Part shown: one piece after another, positions 50,301 through 58,596 of the stretch
How the letters are laid out: each line of letters begins with the position of its first letter
Position numbering within the stretch: position 1 is the stretch's first letter
From: Membranipora membranacea
Lineage: Eukaryota; Bryozoa; Gymnolaemata; Cheilostomatida; Membraniporidae
DNA length: 64,000 nucleotides
NCBI GenBank assembly: GCA_914767715.1
Contig: OU612075.1
Location: forward strand, 7,628,001-7,692,000
Direction of reading: 5' to 3'
Program-made: the position numbers and the translations under genes
The notes under the pieces: generated by a model
The model's input: the letters and a program-made list of their open reading frames with translations, nothing else
What the model was told of the DNA's origin: nothing
Database searches by the model: none

Positions 50301-53300
50301 GTAGTTGGTACAAAGGTATAATATGATTCCTCAGTACGAAATATGATAGTAGTCTGCACTATCTGGTTGCCGTTATATGACTGACTGGTTTCTGGCTGAG
50401 TCATATTATTTATACCTCTGTATTCCAACTACATGTGTAAATGGGAGTTGCCTTAATTTATGTGTGGTGGGGCAACTCCAAAGTAATATATGATGGCTAT
50501 TAGAATTTGACTAATATTCAATATAGCAACCATTCAGCTGTGATATTCAGCTTTGGTTCCTAGGGGGTGATAACAAATTGCTTGTTGTGCAACACACAGA
50601 ACTCCAACATTATCACATGGTTTTTAACATGCGTAATTGATGTACAAATTGAATTTATTTCTTCAACTCAGTTAATGTTGAACTCATAATAGCCTTCTTA
50701 TCTTTGATCAATGCAGATGTTGAGAAGAAAAGTGTTGGTTGAGAAGGAGAGAATTGGTAGTAATCCTGTTAAAATAGAATGTTCCTGGGATAGTACAGAC
50801 TCAGCGGATATTGACATACACATAGTAAGTTAAATATACGTTGTATATTCTTTTATTGGCAGCCAAAGTCATCTCATTGGAAATGTTTTGCACTCAGTGC
50901 CAGAAAAAAAAAATAGTAAGTTCAAACCTTCTCTGCCCTTGTTTGAGATGTTTGTGGTGGTTTGATCGTGGGGATATAAAAAAGTTTGATCAGAAATCTG
51001 AAGAGCAGTTTGAGGTTGAAGTGTACAACCCACATAGTATCAAAACAGAACAAAACCAACTATCCGAGATGCTCAAAAATATGATTGGGACTAAGAAATC
51101 GTTCTTTATGACCCATTCAAATAAAATAGAAAAAATCTGTTCAAAACTGTACACTCACAAAATTCAATAACACTGATGTGGAGTCCTTGAGAATATTTGT
51201 AATTTCATTTCACTATTTTGTTTAAAAAAATAACAATAATATATAACTTACTAATATTATTGCAATTAATCTTCAATCGAAGATTTATTCAACTCCAGGG
51301 AACTGTCCATCTTAGTCATTTTTAGCATTTTTTTCTGTAAATTGTTGCTAAATTTTGAACTATCATAGTGGCAACTGACTATGGGTTATTGATTGATTAA
51401 CATGCATGTGAGAAACTGAACTCGAGGACTCGTGTATTTTACATGTTACAGAAGACTGATGGTAATCCCCACTTAGTTAAAGTGGTTCGGGATATCCTAA
51501 TCGGTTATGTAGCTCTGAAAAACCCAGAGGATACAAATTTGGTATGGACTTTCTAAGCAAATATGTTCCCAAAACTTAACATATCATTATGCCAGACAAT
51601 TCAAGAAGATTGATAATTACAATAGGAGGACTGGCTCATTGGCAGTTATGATGGTGTCAAGCTTATCCATTTGGTCTGATAGCTTTTAACCAGCCTGTGA
51701 AATGATATTACATCAACATTATATTATCAAATTGTACAACACAATGCCCTCATCTAGTAGTATTAATACTTGGGGAGACAGAAACTCAATTTATTTAACA
51801 GTGTTTTGTTGAATTTTTAGATGCCGCTGCAACTCTTGAATGTCCAAAAGTGATCCGCGGAGTTGTCTCTGTTTCCACTCAACTGGCAATACTGGACCTT
51901 GAGGCGTTCAACTTCAGACATAGCCTTAGTCTTCCAGTCGGGACATATGAATACAAAGTTCTGGGAAATGGACGAAATTGCTCATTGAATGTGGAGATTA
52001 AAGGTGGAAAGCACAAATTCTATTGCAGCACTGCTTATAGGCCAACCACTAAAGCATTAATATATTATGAACTTTTATTAACCACCGATCAATGCATTAA
52101 GCAAATAAAACCATGTGAAAACAAAAAACAAAAGAAGCAATAAGAAGGCATTGACGTATTTATGAGTATTTATAAAAAAGGCTTTTTCTGCAAAGAGCAG
52201 TATTGGATTTAGGGAGGGTCGTGGTTTTATGATGGTGCCTGTCATTTGTTGCTAGGTGATGTAGATTATACTTCACATTCATGTACTAACTTACATATTT
52301 AGGGCCCAGGCCTACAAAACAAATTGCATAAAACATGGGTCTTGGATAAGACTCTATCCTCTCTGATCCAATATATCTATTCCATTCAATTCGAAATACC
52401 TACTGTCCTTCCAAATTTTGGTCTAGAAGTTCAGATGATTTAAAAAAACAAGCGTCCAGGAAACAATGGAACAACATTATTGTTATGTTTAATTAGTCAG
52501 AGATTGGAACCAAACCTATCAATCAAATTTAACAGACTTAGAGCTTTAGAAATATTGGACAATTCCATTTGGGGGGGGGGTATAGTTCCTATTAATAGTA
52601 GCATCACAAACCAAACTAATGGGGTTGAATTTTAACTAGTAGCCTGACTTATTTTAGACCCTATACCAAACTTATATATAAATGATGAGAAAAAAACACT
52701 GTCCAAAATAAACACACCAAAAAACTATATATACAACCCCGTTATCGCATCTAATGTTGTGGGCCAGGTTCTATTGCTCAATTTGAATTAAAACATTAGA
52801 GATGTGTTGAGTCATCTACTTTGTGCTCTTCCTCAACTGTTTCTGTACTTAGTCAACTCATTGTAATGTGCGCTAAAAAGCCTAATATTTTTGGGATCGC
52901 TTTAGCTGATTACAGGAAAATTCAAAATTTATAGATTCTACTCGTGCCACTGAGATTTTGATTTCACAGGTAGTCAGATTATCATTATTGGTGTATTGGG
53001 CATAAGGTCAGTTGAGTTGAGACATTCTAAATTTGCTTAGAGATCAAGGTTCATTATGACGATTTCTCTGTTTATTTGTAGACTGTTTTCTCTTAAGAAG
53101 GTTGGAGTTTTCAGCAGACTATCGAGTGAAATGCTCTTTGATAAGTGACAAGATTACTAAGGCAACAATCCAAGCCACAGCGACCAGTTATCTTAAGCAG
53201 AAAATCAGAGAGATATGCCGACAGGGTGGGTATATTTTGTAGAATGCATTTATAAAATTATCAGGAAAGAAATGATTCTGTAAGGAGCAACCCTGACTCT

Positions 53301-54465
53301 TTTTAGAAACAATGGTGGTTCATAGATAATCAAGGCATTCCAATGCATTATTATGATAGAATAAGAGGTGGGATGTAAATGGGTAGAATTTTCTTTCTAT
53401 GAACAGTTAATTTTCCTTCTTGTTTGAGGTCAGTTGTATTCAATGATTTGCAAACTAGACATCAACCAACACTGTTTTTCCAAAGATAAATGTATATTTT
53501 CAATGTGTTTGACACTATGATCATTGAATGACGAAGATAAGACTTTTATTATATAAGTGCCATGAGTTTTTTCACATGTTGCAGATTGGGATATGCCGAC
53601 AGGGTGGGTATATTTTGTAGAATGCATTTATAAAATTATCAGGAAAGAAATGATTCTGTAAGGAGCAACCCTGACTCTTTTTAGAAACAATGGTGGTTCA
53701 TAGATAATCAAGGCATTCCAATGCATTATTATGATAGAATAAGAGGTGGGATGTAAATGGGTAGAATTTTCTTTCTATGAACAGTTAATTTTCCTTCTTG
53801 TTTGAGGTCAGTTGTATTCAATGATTTGCAAACTAGACATCAACCAACACTGTTTTTCCAAAGATAAATGTATATTTTCAATGTGTTTGACACTATGATC
53901 ATTGAATGACGAAGATAAGACTTTTATTATATAAGTGCCATGAGTTTTTTCACATGTTGCAGATTGAGGACCACTTACAGGATCACAGGCTAGACTCACT
54001 TGTCTTAACGATACATTAACATTAAAATGGCCAACAGATGTCACATTTGATGGGTCAGTGGTAGAGACTCCTCATGGTTTGGAGGAAGATATAACAGACC
54101 GACTGATAAAGGAGAGCCAGTACCCTATTCTCAGTGTTGTCGCTATTACAAACTCTCCGCCGTGAGTTAATAACATGGGCTCATATGATAATCCTAGCAG
54201 CAAACTAATGCATTGGAAAGCTCAATCCAAAATTGAATTTCAATAATATGTCTTGTATCAAAATCCTAACCACAAGAATGATAATGATAATAATGCACTG
54301 ATTTACAAAGTAAAATTAAAAATCATGATCAAATTCATTTTGCGTTATTTCACTAGTATTGTGTATCCGACTAAGAGGAGTAATGGTGCTTATGCTGACC
54401 TGGTGCTGACAACTTCCTGTACCCAGAATAAGAAGTATGACCCTCTCAAGGACAGATGTTTCTAA
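26331..54465 (+). CDS. Secreted EGF-repeat protein with Jagged-like C-terminal region, no DSL domain
   Basis: Exons: 26331-26375, 26762-26800, 27077-27270, 38043-38157, 38433-38589, 41822-42023, 42185-42322, 42595-42779, 43053-43214, 43464-43575, 43827-43939, 44375-44565, 44898-45079, 45719-45948, 46248-46466, 46730-46926, 47358-47502, 47830-47959, 48890-49068, 49339-49523, 50717-50824, 51452-51541, 51904(or 51821)-52003, 53082-53225, 53969-54161, 54357-54465. Product about 1290 aa. Exon 1 encodes a signal peptide (MASAALITVLALTCL). Then come 23 EGF repeats, many with calcium-binding DIDEC/NIDEC starts; a VWC-like module (DCNECECINGTISCPRLWCG); a Cys-rich stretch; and CLNLSLAINHKTLPAGMDV followed by TDGNPHLVKVVRDI. 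The last parts follow the order and spacing of the Jagged/Serrate C-terminal ectodomain. No MNNL or DSL domain and no transmembrane helix are seen. Phases agree at every junction except 51541 to 51821; the internal acceptor at 51904 restores phase. It may be a Notch-pathway modulator (inference). Confidence 0.85.
27445..27707. other. Non-homologous segment inside the 5' LTR of element B
   Basis: Between TTATGTGG and TTTGGAGTTAG the 5' LTR holds about 263 bp, where the 3' LTR has only about 30 bp (near 36065-36093). The segment begins CAGTCTGCGCATG and has no clear inverted termini or target duplication. It is an insertion or replacement of unknown origin. Confidence 0.6.
27748..27819. mobile_element. 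72-bp MITE inside the LTR of element B
   Basis: Perfect 9-bp terminal inverted repeats CACACTGAT / ATCAGTGTG are flanked by a perfect 9-bp target duplication GGAGCCTGA (27739-27747 and 27820-27828). The 3' LTR of B (about 36121-36130) shows the empty site with a single GGAGCCTGA. A 9-bp duplication points to a Mutator-like transposase. Confidence 0.9.
28110..31148 (+). CDS. Gag-Pol remnant of element A (RT, RNase H, integrase)
   Basis: Uninterrupted frame of 1012 aa. Residues about 20-108 look like a gag N-terminus. Reverse transcriptase spans about 150-310, with KMDANSGFWQIDL, MPFGISAAPEFFQ and the catalytic MMDD. RNase H is at about 450-530 (TADAS, TDHKPL). The integrase has an H-H-C-C zinc-binding region (LHSGHQG ... 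ECPKCI), then a DDE core including TDNGP. A chromodomain-like or basic tail is not evident. The CCHC zinc knuckle and the aspartic protease expected between gag and RT are missing: gag-like sequence passes directly into the pre-RT segment in one frame. The copy therefore looks internally deleted, though open. A start at the second Met region (about 28170) is also possible. Confidence 0.9.
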   Translation: MRERNREVFESITDIDHVTNMDNKFGRSVKTPVFSMENGAELECWRKFIRRFEIAVIGAGLRYKDSGGIRSRRKAEDSQVEKFEREQRKAALLLDSMGEYGMNIFETWDGDVDAMQRGISEEVELKHPKLFGKLGVLPDVFKIKIQEGTNPLCLNVPRRLPIGLRKATKDELERMEELGVIEKVEKPTSWCSGMVVAPKSNGKVRICVDLTQLNKSVMRETYPLPHLEDTLASLEGSRYFSKMDANSGFWQIDLAEESREYTTFITPFGRYQYLKMPFGISAAPEFFQRQMNKILEGLTGVVCMMDDILVVGKSKEEHDARLAEVLKKVEEAGMTLNKEKCVFGVQEVKFLGHILTKKGIGVDPEKERAIREMPAPTDRKGLQRFLAMVNYLGRFSPLISEVEVPLRELDRKKNDWIWLEIHQRSFDKVKELITSSSLLALFDYNKSHRVTADASCHSLGAALLQDQGDGEWKPVAYASRKLTDAEKRYGQIEKEALAITWACEKFDFYLVGRHFEVETDHKPLIPLLGSKDLSELPLRIQRFKMRLMRYDYKIFHTPGSKMFIADLLSRPPTEQEVARIARVEMHIRTLISAEGDALVEEIKRHAKVDDDYQVILKAMKEGWPRTVKGELKKVKGNMDLLSEKDGLIVMNSRLYIPTAMRENMLLRLHSGHQGMVKTYRRSQDSVWWPSIRKEIIEMVEECPKCIKFRRMRNLPLHQTELPEAPWSHVASDLFEFRGKVYALFVDYYSRWIEVVGMSGQTGAELAKKFRPVIARYGAPDRIRTDNGPCYVSKEWRDLMEEYSVIHVTSSPHHHEANGLAERSVETIKGLWNKEEDKNKALMAYRTTPLESSCRPDELLLGRRMRNELPIQHQKTCDTVGFRKRDTTLKERQKRNFDKSRRASDFADLQEGQTVWVEISHADKGKRGIVKYKAEEPDSYWIETDKRLVRRTRKHLRILPKDDIEGGEESPADEDDNRDQGRIETERNIQPSAPRPPSTRNAKKVKNPDYVWY
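31241..31371. repeat. 31-bp tandem repeat, four copies, 3' region of element A
   Basis: Units of the type GAGTGCGTAGTATTAGCCAG plus AAGGAAAGAA occur four times in a row between the stop codon of the pol frame and the 3' LTR. The fourth unit carries CATAG instead of CGTAG. Confidence 0.85.
31847..36004 (+). pseudogene. Broken gag-pol of element B
   Basis: Gag begins near 32043 and is cut by a frameshift after about ten codons, with stops near 32198 and 32365. A gag/protease block at 32413-33249 carries two zinc-knuckle-like motifs (CKYCGYDHIKGKC, then CHKFNGKNHFASVC) and the protease motif KLDTGVQANILP. The reverse transcriptase is split by stops and frameshifts between 33250 and 34040 (YFDDLIVYGK seen near 33705). 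RNase H remains at about 34100-34430, and an integrase frame of 340 aa at 34856-35878 keeps its core. It cannot encode a full polyprotein. It is distinct in sequence from element A. Confidence 0.88.
36363..36880. repeat. Large imperfect foldback repeat in EGF gene intron 3
   Basis: The left arm (36363 to about 36570, e.g. GACAGTTTTCTGAGCTC, GGAGTTGTCCTCTCTCC) is mirrored by the right arm (about 36660-36880, e.g. GGAGAGAGGACAACTCC, GAGCTCAGAAAACTGTC). The arms are about 200 bp and roughly 80-85% alike by eye. A diverged single-arm relative lies at about 48600-48785. Confidence 0.85.
38590..41821. other. EGF gene intron 5 (3.2 kb)
   Basis: The largest EGF-gene intron apart from intron 3. It is AT-rich, with no EGF-type exon, no recognisable mobile-element protein and only short open frames. 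Exon 5 and exon 6 join in phase (G|GT) and complete EGF repeat 4, so no exon is required inside. Confidence 0.5.
44035..44115. repeat. TACC/TACT microsatellite
   Basis: Tetranucleotide runs of the CTTA/CCTA type (TTACCTACCTACCTACATAC) in the intron after exon 11 of the EGF gene. Confidence 0.85.
45460..45702 (-). repeat. tRNA-derived SINE directly before an EGF-gene exon
   Basis: Reverse-complement head GAGGTGGCTCAATTGGTTAG (box A) with box B GTAGGTTCAAATCCC, and a tail with CTTTGGGATGTGG. It is the same family as 11729-11965. Its head end, at about 45702, lies only 17 bp before the exon beginning at 45719, so its CCTCCT end contributes to the pyrimidine tract of that acceptor. Confidence 0.82.
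46010..46145. repeat. Degenerate CTGTTGCCACATTGTTG minisatellite
   Basis: Repeated units around TGTTGCCACATTGTTGCTG, of about 18-24 bp, with T/G-rich variants, in the intron between exons 14 and 15 of the EGF gene. The open frames across it are compositional. Confidence 0.75.
48600..48785. repeat. Diverged single arm of the foldback family
   Basis: Shared blocks with 36363-36880 include CAGAATCTGCACCATTGAAAA-like sequence, the ACTATTTAACCCAC...GGATAGG block and the terminal AGACTGTCTATT. It lies in the intron before exon 19 of the EGF gene. Confidence 0.6.
49524..49844 (+). other. Open reading-through of EGF-gene exon 20 into its intron
   Basis: The frame of exon 20 stays open for another 106 codons past the inferred donor (AAG|GTTAGT at 49523/49524), then stops with TGA. 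The extension contains four Cys and no known domain. It could encode an alternative, shorter C-terminus if the intron is retained. The splice to 50717 is preferred because phase and the Jagged-like continuation both support it. Confidence 0.35.
51821..52143 (+). other. Alternative or extended exon 23 of the EGF gene
   Basis: An open frame follows the good acceptor TTTTTAG at 51820 and includes TLECPKVIRGVVSVSTQL and CSLNVEIKG. It reads on to a TAA at 52143. The acceptor needs phase 1, whereas the preceding exon ends in phase 0. Either the internal acceptor at 51904 is used, a small exon was missed, or this is a terminal exon of another isoform. The donor at 52003/52004 connects in phase to 53082. 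Confidence 0.45.
53211..53966. repeat. 378-bp tandem duplication spanning an exon end and intron
   Basis: Positions about 53211-53588 and 53589-53966 appear identical over 378 bp. Each unit carries the 3' end of exon 24 (ATATGCCGACAGG), its donor GTGGGT, the whole intron and the acceptor region TTCACATGTTGCAG. The second unit thus holds a spare 13-nt exon end and a spare donor. Confidence 0.95.
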
Positions 54466-54629
54466 GATATCACACATAGAACACCAACACACTTATCATG
54501 TGATACTATTGCATGTATATCTCTGATAGATAGAGAGTGAACTAATTCACTTAGCACGGGTACCATCACAAGGAATTTTGTGTGACGACCTGAGTTTACT
54601 TTTTCTAATTAAGGCTTTGTACATGTTAG

Positions 54630-54760
54630 GTACTCGTACTAAATTGAGTCCAACGATCAGAGATATACCTGATAATAATGTAGTCTCGATGTCAGTGTGG
54701 AACACTATGGCAGTACCCTGCCAAGGACAGTATTCTGCGATGGATTACTATAATATATAA
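54630..54760 (+). other. Possible terminal coding exon downstream of the EGF gene
   Basis: After an acceptor-like ACATGTTAG at 54629, a frame of about 43 codons starts GTRTKLSPTIRDIPDNN and ends DYYNI before a TAA at 54760. It needs an incoming phase of 1, which the last EGF-gene exon (stop at 54465) does not supply. It could be an alternative tail or chance. Confidence 0.25.
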
Positions 54761-56149
54761 ACACTTTAATAGAAGAAATAATTGATTATGATATGGTTTA
54801 ATATTGATAAAATATTGATTATGATATTGAGATGGACTTCACCAATTTTCACCCCTAAGAAATTTTGACATAAACATAGACAAGACATATTATATATGCG
54901 CCATATATTTTATAATATCAAATATCCAAAATTCAATATTCAAAATATACTTGATATTTAATATATATTAAATATAATATAACATAATATAACATTCTAT
55001 ATTATATTGCGCCATATTATATATGTGTATAACATCGAAACTACGATGTCTATGGTGAGTGATCAAACCTTTGATCTTGTTTTCGAATTCTGAGATGTTT
55101 TCTTTTGAAGCTTGAAATATGGATATTTAAAATCAATTTCGCAACTTACAGAAAAATGATTTATTTCTGACACTATTATGATTTCCCCTCTCTTGATATA
55201 ATTTTGGAAAAACAAACACGATCTGGAAATGAAACACATCAAGCTATCATGTGATCATGCAGATCCTGAATCTAGTGGTTGTTGGCTTCGTTATCACTAA
55301 GTTCCCTTACATCAATTTTGCACTTCAAGTGAAGTTGCCCACTCTTGATACAAATGGGATGCTTGCGGTTCCAATGATGATGTAGCTTCACTAAGATCTG
55401 ACGCGGTCTTGGACACGCCCATGCTGCTTCGACGCAAATTGGTGGCCAAATTGGATAAGTAACCATGGACCGATGTGAATCAATATTGAACCACTGCTAT
55501 TTGCATGCACATGAAATTGTTGTGACATCGATGCATGGGAATTTAGTGATTGTGATCGTATCGTTATGCATCCATGAAATCCCAATTCAAAATGGTCTAT
55601 ATTGAACTAAATACAGTGAGGTGGATTCTCCACCACAGCTGGACAGTCTTAATTTAATTTTACTAGATTAATGTTTCATGTTAGTTGTCTACCCTTTAGA
55701 AGGACTAATAATTTTAGTAACTTTTCTTAATTCAACTTTTGCAAGCCCGCCTAATACTGTTTCCATAGCCAGTGCTCTTACATTTCTGTAAAATTCACGA
55801 GTGGAATCAGTTTTAGTCAACACTTTGCAGCCTAGCCAGTAACACCTATATTTTAAACCAGTCAACAGGAACCAATAAAGTACCATACTGAATTTCAACC
55901 CACTGAAGTAAGTTCTTGAGTTCTGCCTGCTAGCAGACCTCCCTGCCTTGACATAATGTTGCCTTGTTGTACTCTGTTGTTTGACTGTAGCCTCCTGTGG
56001 CTAGTAGGTAGAGGCTAAGTGAAAACCCCCATTGCACCACTGCAACCATTGACCTAAATTCCAGTTAATAGTAGGCCAGTCCAGTCATCCTCCCAGCTAT
56101 CGTGCACAGATAGTTATAACCCAGAGCCATTCCCCCCCCCCCCCGTTGA

Positions 56150-56355
56150 TCATGCTAGATAAATAGGGTTATTAACTTGTTTATATCCCTCCTCTCCTAT
56201 TTATCTTGCCAGATAAATAAGGCTACCGTCTTTGTCCATATCCCACCCCTCCCATTTGTCTTGCCAAATAAATAGGGTTACCACCTTGTCTATATCCCTC
56301 CCCTTCCATTTATCTTGCCAGATAAAGAAGGCTACCATCTTTGTCCGTATCCCCC
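56150..56355. repeat. 54-bp minisatellite, about four units
   Basis: Units with CTTGCCAGATAAATARGG and TTGTCYATATCCC recur at about 56157, 56211, 56266 and 56320 (spacing 54-55 bp), with point differences. Confidence 0.85.
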
Positions 56356-56399
56356 CTCCAAAGCCAGCCCCAAAGTCATGTCAATAATATTTCCAGACA

Positions 56400-56550
56400 A
56401 CGTAGAGGCTGTGTACTCGTTATATTCCAAGGCAAGATAGAGTCGGCGTGATCATTATATTCCCAGGCAAGATAGAGTCGGCGTACTCGTTATATTCCCA
56501 CTAAGATAGCGTCGGCGTACTCGTTATAGAGAGTTGGCGTACTCAGTATA
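56400..56550. repeat. 35-bp minisatellite, three to four units
   Basis: Units built on GGCAAGATAGAGTCGGCGTA and CTCGTTATATTCC recur near 56431, 56466 and 56501, with a degenerate fourth. It lies next to the 54-bp minisatellite. Confidence 0.8.
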
Positions 56551-57184
56551 AAGTAGGCAATGTGCATGGTTGAAAGGTTCATCTCTCAAGTTAATGAAAT
56601 TTATCCAATTTATTTCAATTACTGAGATAAGTCCTGGATAATCCTTATTTTTTAATCTCAATAGCTGTGTGTTTTAATTGACATCTTCTCATCCTATTAT
56701 TATTATGATCAGATATTCTTTGTAGGTTATAACCGGCTAGTATATTTGATCCTATAACACATTATTCACACTGGTTGCAGCTATCATATTATTATTTATT
56801 CATTTATTTTATTTATTGAGATTTAATAAAAGTTTATAATTAAAGCAAATTAAAAATAACTTGTTGACCTCACACACATTAACATAGATACAAAAAATGA
56901 ATTGAATAAAAAGATATAAGTGGTAGGGTGTTACATACTATATAGTGTGTAGGATAATGAAAGCATGGTATCATAAATTGCATGAATAAGATGAAAACGG
57001 AAAAGAAGAAACAGAGAGTGGCAAACAAAAACACAAGTTAACAACATTAGGTAGCATTAAATGATAATGATTCATGAGGCTTGGCTGATTTAGTTACAAA
57101 TGTATGAAAAATATTTAAAAAGGCTGATTTGCCTAGGTTTGATCAAAATGAGGGTTTAATTATTGCACAGTTGCTACGAAGTGA

Positions 57185-58508
57185 TCATGTATATCTGTTT
57201 GATTTGCTAACGAGATGAAGTATGTGCTTGGATGCACAGCCTTTATGGACCCTCGATTTGACAAAATTGTGAAAAAGAAAATTCCTTCTACCGTGCAGAG
57301 TATGTAAATTTAGGAGTAAGCAGCCAGATGTGACAGAAAATTCTTTGGGGGCTGAAGTTATGATTCTGATTGCTTTATTTTGTACTTTTTCTAATGTTTC
57401 TGAATTTTTGGCTAAACCATCAAGGTACAATGATGAGCAGTATTCTACTTTAGGTCTGATCAGTGATTTGTAAGTCTTCATCGAGTTTTCTACTGTCATG
57501 TATTTTTTTAGTTTTGATAACAAGTAAACCATTTTGTTTGCTTTAGAGGCGGTGGCATTAGCCTGAGGGGTTAAACTAAGTTCTGAATCAAGAGTAACTC
57601 CAAGAAGATTGAGCGAATTCTTGGATTCTATTTTCAAATTGTTAATTTGGATTTGGTAAAAATTTTCTACTTTCCTATTTGAGAAAATACAGTATTGGGT
57701 TTTGGATAAGTTAAGTTGAAGGAGATTGTTTGAATACCAATTCGATACTTCTCTCATCAATGACTCAGATTTATCTATTAAGGTAGGGATATCTGTTGCT
57801 GTGCAGTAAATAACGGTGTCATCGTAAGCGAATGCAATTTTGTGCTTGTTAAGGAGATCATTGATAGCAAGATTGAATAAGATTGGACCTAGAACACTTC
57901 CTTGGGGTGCTCCACATGTAATCGGTAGTGCACTGGACTGATCATCATCAACTTTCATGATTTGGGTTCGATGTGAAAGATAAGATGTAAATAATTTTGT
58001 TGTTGACTCTGCAAAATTTAGTCGCTTTAGAGTGTGGATGAGTTGTCCATGATTTATAGTGTCAAATGCTTTATGTACGTCCAAAGAGAGTGCACCTATG
58101 AAATTCGGTTGAGGGTTGTCTAGCGTTGTTCTCCAATTTTGTAAAAGAGAAAGTAGTAACTGCTCACTGGAATGGTGCTTACGAATGTGTTTCGATTAAG
58201 GTCATAATTTGATTTTTCATATCTAGCTCAAGCACCTTTGATATGATTGGCAGACTGGAAATTGGTCTGTAATTGCAAGGGTCTGTTTTATCGCCCTTCT
58301 TAAAGAGTGGGGTGACCAGGGCTGTTTTTAGGCAGTCAGGAAATATTGATTTCTTGTAGCATTCGTTAATGATCAGGGCTATGGGAAGAGCTGATAGGTC
58401 TGCAACAGTTTGGTACAGGGAAGCTGGAAACATGGTCAAGCCACCACGTTTATTTGGTTTGAGGGACTTTATCAGTTTGTAGATTGTTTTGCTCTTAACA
58501 TATGTCAA
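57185..58508 (-). pseudogene. Reverse transcriptase of LINE copy 1, broken
   Basis: Fragments in minus-strand order: 58508-58179 (VTPLFKKGDKTDPCNYRPIS, the RT entry motif), then a frameshift and deletion near 58180 that removes the FGFR-type motif, then 58084-57185 with LDVHKAFDTINH, GAPQGSVLGPILFNLAIN and the catalytic region FAYDDT, followed by the thumb. Copy 2 reads FAYADDT at the catalytic site, so one Ala codon has been lost from the YADD box here. The copy is almost certainly inactive. Confidence 0.88.
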
Positions 58509-58596
58509 AGAGAAACTTGGACCATGGAAAAGGTCAGGTTGTGGATCGATCTTAGGAAAAAAAACCGATTGTCCAGCGACCGTGGTGAAATATCTA

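Larger units (their letters stand above)
54466..56780. other. Intergenic region between the EGF gene and the LINE copy
   Basis: It holds a possible exon at 54630-54760, an extremely AT-rich stretch at about 54890-55030 (ATATTATAT palindromes), unassigned minus-strand open frames at 55272-55898, and two minisatellites at 56150-56550. No recognised gene. Confidence 0.45.

Noticed and set aside
53430-54044. Two identical 65-residue minus-strand open frames
   Set aside because: They lie antisense in the duplicated 378-bp unit; identity comes from the DNA duplication, not from a protein family.
55272-55898. Minus-strand open frames of 60-70 codons downstream of the EGF gene
   Set aside because: No splice partners, no recognisable similarity and no consistent phase; kept only as a note in the intergenic entry.
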